NCBI RefSeq assembly: GCF_958450345.1
Contig: NC_088780.1
Coordinates: forward strand, 124,634,226-124,698,225
Reading direction: 5' to 3'
DNA: 64,000 nt
Origin: Calliphora vicina
Lineage: Eukaryota > Arthropoda > Insecta > Diptera > Calliphoridae
Both the position numbers and the translations under genes were made by a program. Shown here one piece after another: positions 33,820 to 45,299 of this stretch; the first letter of the stretch is position 1, and each line of letters begins with the position of its first letter. The notes beneath the pieces are model-generated. The model searched no databases, had not been told where the DNA came from, and saw only the letters and a program-made list of their open reading frames with translations.

Positions 33820-34029
33820 TGGCTGAGTTATTTTTTTGTATTGTACATATATATTTAAATTTAATAAATTTAAATATAAATATAAAATTAATTCGTTTTA
33901 TTCGATTATTCTATACAAAATTCTTCGAATTATTCGATATTCGAAAATGGTCCTTAAATTGTTTGAATAACTGTACGTAAGAAATTATTTGATTAATCGA
34001 ACGATCATTACTCGAATGAATACACTACT
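33820..34029. mobile_element. Terminal piece of hAT element X
   Basis: GTAAGAAATTATTTGATTAA then TCGAACGATCATTACTCGAA then TGAATACACTA matches the right end of the outer element at 60265-60325. Upstream ATTCGATTATTCTATACAAA also occurs at 45216-45240. The left end is not visible. Confidence 0.72.
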
Positions 34030-35392
34030 TGTTACATATGAATAAATTTAAATAAATAAAAACCTTTACAACAAGTTATCCAAACCATCAATGTTGAAAC
34101 AATATTTTTAGTAATTAAATGATGGTATACATACAAAAATATCAAAAGTAAAGACCAACTAATTTTCGTCCTTAAACATAAACCATTACAAAACAATAAT
34201 TGAAAAATAGAAAAGCACAAGCCCAGCTAAATTTCACTACAATTGGTTAGTTTTAATTTTGTTGAATCCTTTGATCCTTTTAAAATCAAAATAATAAAAA
34301 AAAGAACAGCAGACAAATAAAATAATAATAACAAATGCATTGTAAAATTAAAAATCATTATGCGGCAGACTGCTTCGAAACCAACTCAGACATACATATC
34401 TCACATACACTCTCCCCAAAGATAACATTTCAATTTCTATGTCTGGTGCAGAGATTCACAACTAGTTCCCAGTTAAGAAGCTATTACAGTCCCCAAAAAA
34501 AAAACAATTTGGCTAACTACGTTTCAGATGCCTGTACGCTAATGACGTAAATGCAAAAGCAAAAGTCATCACTAATGGCATTTGCTTACAATGAAAATTC
34601 ATTCCCTTATTCATTCCATTCATTGCTTTATTTCAGTCATTATATTCATGCTGAACACTGCGAACGAGCACCAAATTCGCTTTACGCATACAAATTTTGT
34701 GGAAAAATTAACAAAATTAATTTCATTTGTTTCATGTAGTACATTTATTGGCTACTGACTGTTGTCGTTACTTGCTGACTGACTGAATGAATGAATGAAT
34801 GACAGGCTGGTTGTATGACGACATCATAATCATTAATGTTTGTTAGCGATATTTGCAGTTGATTTTTCTTTTGTTGGTTGGCTGGCTAGCTGACTCTTTG
34901 TTTTGGTATATTTTTCGGTGAATATAATGAAAATAATTCAATTCTTTAACATTTTAAGTAAATTTTGAGCTGTTTTCTTTTCTGTTGATGAAAACAGTGG
35001 CGTTTTCATAGAGGTAATTACATTGCATTATAACAATTTCTTTAAATCTGCTGAATAACATGTCGAAAAATTTCTTTAAAATCAGTAGAGTGCATTTTAC
35101 AAGGCATTGCCACAATTATTATTTCATTAATTTGGGGTTCTTCAAGCTTTCCTATTCAGTTGAGTTTATTTTTGCAAAACCATTTCCTTTTTTAAATTTT
35201 ATTTTTGTTTCAAAAAGTATTACTTTTGAGTATTTTCATTAATTTTAACACACTGCGTATAATTAATATTAATTCTGAAAATTTTAAATACTATAAGAGA
35301 AATTGCAATAAGTCAAATAAAATCTATTAGAAAACTGAACTAGCTTTATTATAAAATAAAAATTATAATAAAGCTTGTAAATTTCTAAAGGG
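34030..35392. other. No gene or mobile element recognised
   Basis: Contains (TGAA)n near 34785-34800 and GGTTGGCTGGCTAGCTGAC near 34876. Short frames at 34335, 34551 and 35060 have no motif. This is the longest stretch here without a repeat partner in the window and may be unique host DNA. Confidence 0.45.
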
Positions 35393-36420
35393 TGTGTCAG
35401 TAAGAGTGCACTTTTTAAATTTAGTATACATTTAAATTTGGCAGCTGCCACATTAGTTTATTCCGATTATTAAAAATGGAGCGCTTTGAGAAAGAACCTC
35501 AAGTTACAATTGTGAAAACGTATTACAAAAATTTAGAAAATTATGCTGAGACCGCTCACAAACTTTGAAGAATTTTCAGTCGAGGAAGCGTACCTAATGT
35601 ATCAACCATTCGAAGACGAAGCACTACGCAGCAAATTTTGACAAAAGACCTCCACCTTCACGTAATATTCAGGAGCTCAAACCAGAAGATTATGGAAAGC
35701 ACCGGCATTTCGTTCAATGGCTAATGGAGCAAAATGAGGTCATTGCCAATTTTTCGAAAAAAGTAATTTTCTCAGATGACTTCGTGAATCCACAAAATTG
35801 TCGAACTTGGCCTCAGAAAATCCTTATGCAATCCATGAGAAACAAATGCACCCACAACTAACAACTTTATGGTGCGGATTTTGGTCGGGCGGCGTGACTT
35901 TTACTTATTTCTGTTGAAAATGTGGCTGAAATTGCAGAGACTATAAACGACATTCGTTACAGGAACATGATAATGGAGTATTTGTGACCTCAATTGGATT
36001 GCATGATGGCACGATAAGTGGTTTCAAGAAGAAGGCGCCACATGACACACCACGCATGTTACAATCGATTTATTGTAGCAAAGATTTCCAGAACAAATTA
36101 TATAGAAAAATTTTGATGTCAACTGGCCACTAATATCATGCGATATAACGCCATGCAATTGTTTTCTTTGGGGTTTTGTGAAATCTCGGGTATATGCGAA
36201 TTAACCAGAAGCAATTCTTGAGCTTTAATCCGAGATCCAACGCATCATCGGTGAAAGAAGTCATGGAAAATTTCATGAAAAGATTAATGGCATGTCATCA
36301 GAGCCGTGTAAGCCATTTCACAGATATTTTATTCCGTGCTTAATCGGAACAATCCAATAAAAAATCACAACTATTTCAAAAAATACGTGATTTTCTTTTA
36401 AATGAAAAAGTGCAGAATAT
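35393..36420 (+). mobile_element. Mariner-like (ITm) transposon relic, plus strand, near full length
   Basis: Transposase starts at 35476: MERFEKEPQVTIVKTYYKNL, ENYAETAHKL with a stop, then RRSTTQQ, PSPRNIQELKPEDYGKHRHF, VQWLMEQNEVIANFSKKVIF, SDDFVN (first Asp region, about 35775), RNMIMEYL, FQEEGAT.HTTHVTIDLL (second Asp changed to Glu, about 36022-36075), NWPLISCDITPCNCFLWGFV then KSRVYA (third Asp, about 36122-36200), and a C-terminal SHGKFHEKINGMSSEPCK at about 36265-36312. Stops and frameshifts throughout. Ends carry GTGCACTTTTTAAAT and, reversed, CTGCACTTTTTCATTTAAA. Confidence 0.87.
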
Positions 36421-36474
36421 TAAAAAATTAAATTTTGAATTTGTGTAGATACCTATATAAATGAAACATTTATG

Positions 36475-36735
36475 ACTGATAAAGTCCAATTTCAGGACTG
36501 ATAAAGTCACTTTCAGGGCTAAGTGAGGCAGCTAGTTTTAATAGGCTTTGTGCTTAGGCGAAAAACCTTCTATGTTTATCGAAATATCTTCAAAATTGCG
36601 ACCTGTACTTTGCGCACAAGGTTTACATGGACAGCCAGCCAGCCAGACGGATGGGCGGACGGACATCGTTTATTCGACTCAGATTGTGTTTCTGAGTCGA
36701 TCGGTATACTTTTAGGTGGGTGTGGGATTTTAAAA
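36475..36735 (-). repeat. Dispersed repeat G copy 4, inverted, partial
   Basis: GACGGATGGGCGGACGGACA then TCGTTTATTCGACTCAGA and GATCGGTATACTTTTAGGTG are the reverse complement of the central part of G2 and G5. The 94-codon plus frame at 36523 is antisense translation of the repeat, not a gene. Confidence 0.82.
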
Positions 36736-38290
36736 TATTCTAATTTTCTAAAATTTTACACCAAAAACTTAAAGTGTTCCTTATATTATTTTCAGCTCTG
36801 CACTTAAAACTTATATTGATTTAAACGAATATGATAAAAATCTCTAAATACAATATTTATTATACTAAAAATTTTAATATTTTTTTTAATTATACCACAC
36901 TGCCTATGAATAATATTAATTCTGGAAATTTTTCCATAATCTGAATTATTTTAAAATCCAAAAAATATTTTTAAAATGCATCTAATTATAAACATAATAG
37001 CTGTTGTTAAAAAATAAAAATCTAAATAAATTATTAAAATTTCTTTAATAAATTTTGAATTTTGAAAACAGAAATAACCTCCACAATTTTCGAAATAACG
37101 GTATATCTCGAAAACAAAATCTAACCTAAAAAATGGTTAGCACAACTGGGTGCCCCGCATGACAGAACAAAAGTGTCAAATTCGTGCTCAGTGTAATTGT
37201 TTAATTAAAAAATACAGTAATAAATACTTTACTCCTAAAAAAACGCTCCTGTTAATTTTCGTGCCTTAACATTAAATATATTTCGAAAAGTAAAAAAAAA
37301 ACACATTTTGGCACTCAACACATCGTGATGGCTCATACAAATACAAACAAGCAATCTCTCACACACACACACACATTGACGACACAGCACAATACATTGT
37401 AATGCGAATTTAATGACGCCACATAATGTTTCAAGTGTTTTGTAGACATTCGTTTAAACCAGAGACTCATAGATATTCCACAGTCTTAGATTTAAGTGCC
37501 ACGACAACAACAGCAGCAACAACACAGATATTAACTAGTACAACATCTCAGACACAATAATATACACACCCATGCATGAACACAAACATACATTTACACT
37601 TATACAAAGAAACATACATACATATAGTATATACATACTTACCCACTCATTTACTTTAGTACTGAGTGAGTAAGTGTATCTTGTTGCTGTTGTTGGTTCC
37701 TGTTCTGCTCGCTATCTTAAAATATATATTTCTTTACAAGTGGGTTGATTTATGAACCTATAAATTTTCCAATACAATTTTAATTTTCATTTTCATTTCA
37801 CTTAATATTTAGTTGTTTGGTTGGTTGGTTGGTGGGTACATGTCTCTATTTTGGTGTACTTTTTCATTCCCTGCTTCATTCATTTTTATCTGTGTTGCAA
37901 GAATGACAATATTAAACGATTTCATTGTTAATGTTAAAAACGTTTGTAAATAAATTAAAATACAATTTTTCAATATGTTTTTGCAGAGAATGAAATTTAT
38001 TAAAATTAAAATTGATGATGAGAAATTGAATTTGATTTGAATATTTGCAAATAATAAAAAGCGAAAACAATTTAGATTTTTAACTGTTAGCAAAAGGTGG
38101 CTATTAATAAATACTTGCATGTATATATCACGTTGTATTCACTGGAATTGTTGATAAAGTATTATAAAATAAACATATAAAAAATGATGAAAATACGAAT
38201 TTTAGAATTTGGTAAAAAGTTAACATTTGGATGAATCACTTCACATTTATAAAATTCACTAAATGTAAATTTTATAACACTAATGTTTCT
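36736..38290. other. No gene seen
   Basis: (AC)n near 37360-37375, ACAACAACAGCAGCAAC near 37505, TACATA repeats near 37610-37640 and (TTGG)n near 37815-37830. The 103-codon minus frame at 37809-38120 has no motif and AT-driven residues. Confidence 0.5.
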
Positions 38291-39426
38291 ATACTGGCTA
38301 GGGTGATCGATTCTTCGACATTTTTTAGAATCCGGTTTTCGGTTTCTTCGAAAAATTGCAATTTAATATAAACCGGTTTCGGTTTTTTAATAATAACCGG
38401 TTAACCGGTTTTTTGGCAAAATATTAAAACGCTTAGAAATAAGAAGAAAATAAGTTTTATTTTATATTAAAGATCTCATACTTATGATAAAGAATATACA
38501 TGTATTCTAATTACAAAAAATAAGCCTTTTTAAAACGCTTAAATACTTTTTAATTCTAATTTTGATTACTTCTTTTAAAGTTAACAAGGTCTTCGGGTCA
38601 AATTCGACCCATTTTGATATTAAAATTGAATTTTTTCTAAAAGTGATTAGTTTTTTTTATATTTTATGAATTTTATTTAATTTAAAATATCAACAACTAC
38701 GTTTTAGAAACACAAATCTGCCAAAAAATATCAATTAAGATTGTCTCTTTTCAGCATATTTGCTGAACATTATATTTGTATGAAAACTAGGATTCCCCTT
38801 GTAAATAGCAAAGCTATTGTTTTCTTAAGATATTTGGGTCAAATTTGACACATTTGGAAATTAAAATTGAGTTTTTTCTAAAATGAGTGGTTGATATTTT
38901 ATGACTTTTATTTAATTTCAAAAGTCAACAAAAATAGAAAAAATATATATTTTCTATTCGGTTTAATTTGACCCGAAGATCGTTAACGTCAAATATTTGA
39001 AGTCCTTATGAAGGTTGAAACAATCTCTTAGGAATAAAACAGAGTTTAAATGCTTTGGAATATATCGAATTGTTTCCTTTGTTTTCATATAGCTAAACAT
39101 TGAAAATGATATTTCACTCAGTGTACTTATAGGACGTATATGTAGTTAACAAAGCATTGAGTAAGTTTTTAAGCTTTCCAGATCGCTTGTGACATTTTTA
39201 TAAATATAAAAAGTCTTCTAAAATAGATGGAGTATTTTTTTTAAAGTTTTTTGGATTTTGAATATTTTTTTAAAGATTTTAATACACTAAAACTCATAAA
39301 AACAGACTTTTAGAAAAAACTGGTTATTTGAGGAGAAAAATACGGTTTCTTCGATATTCGAAATGTGAGCTTTTCAAAAAAAACCGAAACCGACTTAACC
39401 AAAAAAACCGATTACCTAATACTGGC
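38291..39426. mobile_element. hAT-like element with ATACTGGC duplication
   Basis: Element 38299-39418 begins TAGGGTGATCGATTC and ends ACCGATTACCTA, flanked by perfect 8-bp ATACTGGC copies (38291-38298, 39419-39426). Both ends are rich in AACCGGTT / AAACCGAAAC text. There is no readable transposase. A TTAA-target element is nested at 38585-38982. Confidence 0.88.
38585..38982. mobile_element. Nested piggyBac-type MITE (TTAA target)
   Basis: Left CAAGGTCTTCGGGTCAAATT after TTAA (38581-38584), right reverse complement CGATCTTCGGGTCAAATT before TTAA (38983-38986). Internal direct copies of TTGGGTCAAATTTGA..CATTT, AAATTAAAATTGA.TTTTTTC lie at about 38600 and 38836. Non-coding. The TTAA target is typical of piggyBac; the ends do not start CCC, so the assignment is moderate. 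Confidence 0.7.
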
Positions 39427-39851
39427 GTTTAATTAATTATTGCGATTTTAATTGTTTCATCATCAAATGATGTGTCGTATGATTGATATTTAATTATTTA
39501 TATTTGGCATACGCCCTGTGTTCATCTAGACATTCACACTATAGACGTGCAAGAGTGTAACTTAAAGTATTGTCAAAACAAGTATACCATATACATTAGG
39601 GTGTTTCATTTTGTAAGAGAAAAAATAAAATGTAAAATTTTTGCAGACTTTGCTTACGCCCTGAGTCTCTGTGATGCAAAAGATATTTATACAAAATTTC
39701 ATGAAGATTGAATAATATTTAGAGGTTGCACAATTTGGTCATTTTTTGTGAAAGTAGACAAAATACGATTTTTCAATGTAAATTACTTTTATTAGAAAAC
39801 TAAAAATAACAAACTTAAAACAATATTAAAAGTAGACACTCAGATTAATAT

Positions 39852-40827
39852 GTAATAAGTAGGGGGCGGATTTATATGCAAATGCATGTTTTTTCTCGAA
39901 CGTCCAAATACAATGTAGACTAATTATCTATCCGAATCGCACATTTTACTGCAAAATGGCATCGATTTGTTAGTGCATATTTTTGCATATTTTATTGATA
40001 ATGCATATTTTGTTATATTTTACTTCAAAATGCATATTTATATGCATATTATGCCAATTTTTAATAAAAATATAATTTTTTGTCGTTAATGGGTAATACA
40101 TTGTTTCGACAAAAATATTTTTGTCGAATTTGTTATAGAAATAGCAGTAAATCTTATCGACTAACTTCTTTTGACATCGAGAAACTGGCATTAAGTTCTT
40201 CATTTCTCTATCAGTAATTGAAATTTATTATTTCAAAACATTTTTCTTCAAAAAAGTTTAATTTTAGTATCAAAAATTCATTAAATGTGTCGAAAACATT
40301 CATATTTGTTTTCATTGCACATTCGATTTATAAGAGATTTCGTTATCGAAAGATTTTGTAACTTCACCTACACAGTAACCGCTCCTGACAGTCATTTCCA
40401 AGCAGTTCTACGATACTGTCGTAAACTAGTAATTTTGGATAACTGAGAGACAAATGCACTACACAATTAACGTTTAAAGTCCCTACACTATAGATTACAT
40501 AACATGGCTTTAAACATGTATTTATACCAAGATATTACAATTAATATAAATATCCATCGTTTTTTAGAAGAAAAGTTATGTTAAAAATAGTTTTAGAACT
40601 TTAATTGTTTAATTCCTAGTATAATTTAAAGAGTTCTAACTGCTGGCAACAGTGTTGTGTATTTTTAAGACATTTCGAAATCCATACTTAATTATTTTAT
40701 GTTTCTGCGCAAAAATATAAGTGCATATTTTTTTAATTTTTAGGTCATATTTTGATTTTTTTGAAGCATTTTTTAGGCGCATATTTTCCAATAATAAATG
40801 CATGAAAATCCGCCCCCTAGTAATAAG
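39852..40827. mobile_element. hAT element nested in H, TAGGGGGCGGATTT ends
   Basis: Element 39860-40819 begins TAGGGGGCGGATTTATATGC and ends GCATGAAAATCCGCCCCCTA, flanked by perfect 8-bp GTAATAAG copies (39852-39859, 40820-40827). TGCATATTTT-type motifs repeat inside (39975-40055, 40720-40800). The minus 77-codon frame at 39970 translates them and is not convincing. Confidence 0.9.
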
Positions 40828-40860
40828 TAATTATAAGTATTATATGTAACATGTGTTTTA

Positions 40861-42160
40861 TTAATCAACTTTGAACGATGCAATGCCTTCTTTTGTTCGC
40901 TTAGTAATGATATTTCTGTGATGCTCGACTACACTCAACAAGTTAAATTGGTTAAACTTTTTTATTAGAGCAACTCCTCTTTCTGCGGTATCATTGACCA
41001 CCTTAAGAGCTTTTACATACTCTCTTAGAGAATCACTGCAGTATTCTGTTGTATCATGGATCCCAAACAATTCAAAGAACTTCTTTGTCTTCTTGGTGAC
41101 AAAATGGCTTAAATCTTTTCCTTCAAAAACTAAGTTTTTACCATCCAATTTTTTTATTTCCTTTTTCTTTGCAGGTTTGGTTTCTAAATTTTTAATCATA
41201 TTTTCCTTATCAGCCTCAGTAATGCGTTCGTCTAAAAAATCCAATCCAACGTTTGTTTCTGAAAGATACCACAGATGTCTCTTAGCAACTGTGAGAGTAC
41301 TTTTCTTGACGCCTTCATATGGGTAAGTTCGCAGGCCATCGACTTACAATTGTCTCGTGCCAAAATCGAACATATATGAGGCAGACAAAATGTGCTACCC
41401 GTTTCATTACTTTTATCTCTCGTTGAGAAATATTTAATTGTTTGGTGAAGAGGGCAGTTTTAAGTGCATATATTGCTTTTGCCATCCACCTTGCCTGATG
41501 TAGAGCCCCTGGGATCTTGAAACTGAAGTCATTTTCAGACCACTCTCCTAGGTACAGGAGTGAGAGTTGTAATAACTCTTTATAGTCTTCTCTTGAATGA
41601 CTACCATTTTTTAAGACATTTTGAATGTAGGTAACCATTCACTCGTTGTTCTTCTAGAAAGCCTTGAATGGGACTTTCTTCATCTAGCATTGTCGTATAT
41701 GATTTCTTATCAAGTGAAGCCACAGACTTTTTAATTTACGAAAAATCTGGATGTCAGGATCACTTGATGGTATGCCACAACACGCTTCATACCCCGCTTT
41801 CAATATTAGTTCTGTGGTGTGATGACGTCAAGCCAGCAAAGTTCGTCCGAATTCCCTTTCAATTCTGGTACAAACTCCTTGGATCGGTCCTGTATTAGAT
41901 TCTGTAGTATCAAAAGATATAACAATGATTTTGTCACGTAGCTCAAATTGGTCCACTTCACGAATAATTACTTCGGCCATCTGCTCACCAGTGCCATTTA
42001 AAGCAACAGGTACGCCAAGCAAATGTTCAAAATCTTTACCACTCAATACGACTGCAACCCTATCTTCCAAACTTTTGACATTGCCATGGGCAACTGAGGG
42101 CAACAGTTTACTATCCCAATGCAAGACCAAATGAGGAGGTTTTTCATTGATATTTCGATT
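40861..42160 (-). pseudogene. Transposase-like protein of element H (FDTTESNTG family), frameshifted
   Basis: Minus-strand pieces in order: HLVLHWDSKLLPSVAHGNVK then SLEDRVAVVLSGKDFEHLLG, VPVALNGTGEQMAEVIIREV and KIIVISFDTTESNTGPIQGV (42130-41828). After a shift come RHHTTELILKAGYEACCGIP, DPDIQIFRKLKSVASLDKKS and MLDEESPIQGFL (about 41815-41650). Next is MVTYIQNVLKNGSHSREDYK, LLQLSLLYLGEWSENDFSFK, PGALHQARWMAKAIYALKTA (41638-41315), then KNLVFEGKDLSHFVTKKTKK, ALKVVNDTAERGVALIKKFN (41244-40861, natural stop). Candidate acidic residues are HWD, SFD and AERG; RHH is conserved in relatives I recall from hydrozoans, aphids and corals. The DNA-binding N-terminus is not visible. Three to four frame breaks; this copy is dead. 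Catalytic assignments are inference. Confidence 0.78.
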
Positions 42161-42799
42161 TTCTTTGCCATTTTACTTCTATCTGTATCTATACAGAAAC
42201 AGTTTTTACCATATATACATAATATAAGACTTCTTTCCGTATATATGAATATAATGTTAAAAACTGTTCTAAACACACGTTAAGTATGCTGGCGTTTTCA
42301 GATAAAAGTGTTAAATGTGTGCAACCCCTAAATATAACCCAATCTTCTTGAAATTTGGTATGTATATCATTTACATCACAGAGACTCGGGGCGTAAGCAA
42401 AGTCATATGAAAATCACATCTTTGGCAAAATGAAACACCCTAATATACATAGCTATGGGCAAGGCTGTCAGATGTGGCGATATCTCGCCAAACGTGGCGA
42501 TTTTTCATTGCCTTTAGCGACCAAAATTTCCAATTGGCGACATGGCGATTTTTTTGGCGATTTACAGACTAGTTGGCGATTTATTTGGCGATTTTTTAAC
42601 AAATTATTGGTTTTTCTTGAAATATTTTTTTTGATATTTATTAACACAATAGTTTACAAAATTAATCATTTATAATCTGATCATATGGATGCAGGTAGCA
42701 TACATGATCAAATTGTTTCAACAATATTAACTTGTTCTTCTAAAATGTGTAAGCCGTCATTTTAAAATAATGGAAATATTGATAACTTAATATGCTCAT

Positions 42800-43105
42800 T
42801 AAAATTGGCGATTGGTTCGACGGATTCTTTGGAATCAAGAATCTATCGATTTTGGCACAGAATTTGAAATGGAATTACAAAATATAAAAACGGAGGAATA
42901 TGATGTAGAAATTTTAAAAGAAAATAGTTTTTTGTACTTAAAAAAATTCGAAAAATTTTTTTTCCAAAAAATGAAAAAACATCTTTGGCAAAAAAAAGAA
43001 AATTTTGTTTTTACCTAAAAATATTTAAAATTTTTATTTTGAAGTCTAATTTGGTGAAGGGTATATAAGATTCGGCACAGCCGAATATAGCTCTCTTACT
43101 TGTTA
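42800..43105 (+). repeat. Dispersed repeat K copy 1
   Basis: The best-defined part is 43010-43105: TTTTTATTTTGAAGTCTAAT then TTGGTGAAGGGTATATAAGA then TTCGGCACAGCCGAA and CTCTCTTACTTGTT. It is the reverse complement of 58589-58690. Its end (small hairpin plus CTTACTTGTT) has the same layout as repeat G. Confidence 0.72.
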
Positions 43106-43481
43106 AAGTATACAATGAATTTTCAATATTGAAATGAAATGGAAATTTTCGGTAGTTCAAAATTAATTAACTTTATTTTTCAATAAAGGGGAATATGAAT
43201 TGCAATGGTCAAAATTAGCATATATCACTTTGACTCAGATCTTTAAAGGTGAAATTCCAACAAAATTTGTTAGATTTTTGGGCACAAGTTTACAATTATT
43301 GAGATACAGGTGGAACATTTCACTTTAAAGACTTAGCATTGGCCGTTCGTAATATGTTAATTTTAACAACCAGTAATTCATTTCAGCCGACAGATAAAAT
43401 GTTAAAAAAGTTTAATTCTAATACAATGTATGTGTACTTTTATATCAATTTAATATAAATAACTAAATAATAACTAGATTT

Positions 43482-43612
43482 ATGTGCTGTTTTTCTATAG
43501 CGAGTGGACGTTTTGAGTGGACGTTTTACATGTATTTTGTTTTTGTTACAATAACAAAACACATGTTAAGTTTCCACTCAAAGTACTCGTTCGCTATAGA
43601 AAAACAGCACAT
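43482..43612. mobile_element. 131-bp MITE, TGTGCTGTTTTTCTATAGCG ends
   Basis: Almost entirely self-complementary: TGTGCTGTTTTTCTATAGCG at the left and CGCTATAGAAAAACAGCACA at the right, meeting around TTGTTACAATAACAA. GTGGACGTTTT is duplicated in the left arm. Nested in the 42460 element. Confidence 0.82.
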
Positions 43613-44624
43613 TAAACCGAAATAAATTTAGTATGTATGTATTTTACAATATAAAACTAAACAAAAAATTTTTTGGCGATATTTGGCGATTTTTCGTTTA
43701 GCTTTTGGCGATGGAGGTAAACAAAATCTGACAACCCTGCCTATGGGTATAAATATGAGAATGAGTATAACTAATGTTGTATGGTTTTGCTTTTGCACAC
43801 ACACTGTACTCTTAAAAACAAAAACAGTTGTTTATTGTTTTGTATTGAGTATGTCATAAACTTCTTTTTTGCACACAAATAGCTGTTGTAACTACAAGTA
43901 TTATAAAATATTGTAGGTGAAACAAATATACAAGTGAACTTTGGTGAGTTGATGTGTATGTGCGAAAATTTATGTTTAAAAATGAACGTTTAGAAACGTT
44001 TATCTCTGGAAATAATTCGGTATCTCGGGAACTATTGGAGATATTACTACAAAATTGCTCATGATTGGAGCTGAGGTATTTTCAAGTTGATTTGCAGTTG
44101 ACCAGTTTCCTAGCGCTAATGGGGGTCAGTGAGTTGCCCCTCAAAGTTGGTCAACTCGGATCTAAATTTTTTTTAATAAATCGGCAAAAATTTATGATCC
44201 GAATGAGCTGAAATTAAAAATATAAATAGCGCTTAAGAAGACCTACAAAAATACGCTTACATGTGCAGGTTATCTCCATTAGTTGAAGAGTTATTTACGT
44301 TTATTTATTTTTAATTTTTCTCGATTTTTTTATGGTTCTTTAGATATGGCGGGCCTATGTATATTGGCAATAAAATTCTAAATAAAATAAAAAAAACTTG
44401 CTAACAATTAACTTGTCCCTATAAAAAGTTAAACGCATCCAAAGTTGGAACATGTAAAAAGTGCCGTATTTTTGAAGTTTTTTCCCAAAAAAGCCCACAT
44501 ATTTTTTTCTTTTGTAGAAAAAAATTTTCTTTGGGACTATATACAATTTTTATATAATACAAAAGCGTGTAAAAAATTCTGAAAATGCAAAGCACCGATC
44601 CTCGAAAAAGCTTCATACTTGTAT

Positions 44625-44734
44625 AAATATTTAAAAATTTAAAGGTTTGATGCAAATAAAAACTCGTGTGTATGATTTATAAATCATACACACGAGTTTT
44701 TATTTGCATCAAACCTTTAAATTTTTAAATATTT
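44625..44734. repeat. Perfect 110-bp palindrome without a spacer
   Basis: Two 55-bp arms mirror exactly about 44679/44680 (centre TGATTTATAAATCA). Arms contain AAAGGTTTGATGCAAATAAA and ACTCGTGTGTATGAT. Pairing stops abruptly at 44624/44735. There is no loop and no mismatch. Confidence 0.92.
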
Positions 44735-44789
44735 TACAACACTTACGTACGCGGTGAATAGCATCACTTACATACATATATTTTAAGAT

Positions 44790-45290
44790 CATGGCCTTCG
44801 TCTATTTCAACGCAATCATTATAAATGTCATCCTCAATATCACTTTCGACGACCGTTTCAAAATCACATTCCCCATCACTTTCAACTCCACTTTAATCTA
44901 AGTTAATATTTTGATTATTAATTGCTAATATTTCGCCAGCTAAATAACAAATATTTTATTGCGTACCTTTTATTTTCATTGGTTCAAGTCCTAAATTAAA
45001 CATTTTAAAAGACTTGTTATTAGAATTGTATCTTCTTCCAGTAATATTTATATATTTATAGAAGGAGATATCGGACCACTTATTTACAGTTATCTTTAGT
45101 TATCTGTCGAATTTCAGAAACAATAAAATTTTTGTATTATCATTATTACTTATTTAAATTTGAAATTATGAAAAATTTTAAGCAATTTAAATATATATGA
45201 ATGTTTGTTCTTTTTATTCCATTATTCTACATAAAATTGTTCGAAAATTATTCGATTATTCGAAACTAAAATTTCGTCTCTGGGTTTACT
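44790..45290 (-). mobile_element. hAT element X, copy 2 (relic)
   Basis: Matches 25550-25960: CACTTTAATCTAAGTTAATA, ATTTCGCCAGC, GGTTCAAGTCCTAAATTAAA, GACTTGTTATTAGAATTGTA, ATATCGGACCACTTATTTAC, CGAATTTCAGAAACA. Coding in the hAT sense is more degraded than in copy 1. Right part ATTCGATTATTCGAAAC. Confidence 0.72.
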
Positions 45291-45299
45291 AAAAAAAAA

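Larger units (their letters stand above)
39589..42450 (-). mobile_element. DNA transposon H with ATATACAT duplication
   Basis: Element 39597-42442 starts TAGGGTGTTTCATTTTG and ends CAAAATGAAACACCCTA, flanked by perfect ATATACAT copies (39589-39596, 42443-42450). A second inverted block lies inside each end (GACTTTGCTTACGCCCTGAG at 39646 and CTCGGGGCGTAAGCAAAGTC at 42404). The minus strand encodes the broken protein at 40861-42160. A hAT MITE (39860-40819) occupies the 3' region. The TAGGG start and 8-bp duplication are hAT-like; the protein is not a textbook hAT transposase. Confidence 0.9.
42452..43747. mobile_element. hAT-like element, CA.GG.TGTCAGAT ends
   Basis: Element 42460-43739 starts CAAGGCTGTCAGATGTGGCG and ends AAAATCTGACAACCCTG. 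Flanks GCTATGGG / CCTATGGG match 7 of 8. Both ends are full of TGGCGATTT motifs. It carries repeat K1 (to 43105) and a small MITE (43482-43612). It begins only 10 bp after element H ends. The 81-codon plus frame at 42430 translates the TGGCGA motif. Confidence 0.82.

Noticed and set aside
36523..36807. 94-codon plus-strand frame
   Set aside because: Antisense translation of dispersed repeat G4.
37809..38120. 103-codon minus-strand frame
   Set aside because: No motif; K/N/I/L-rich as expected from random AT-rich sequence.
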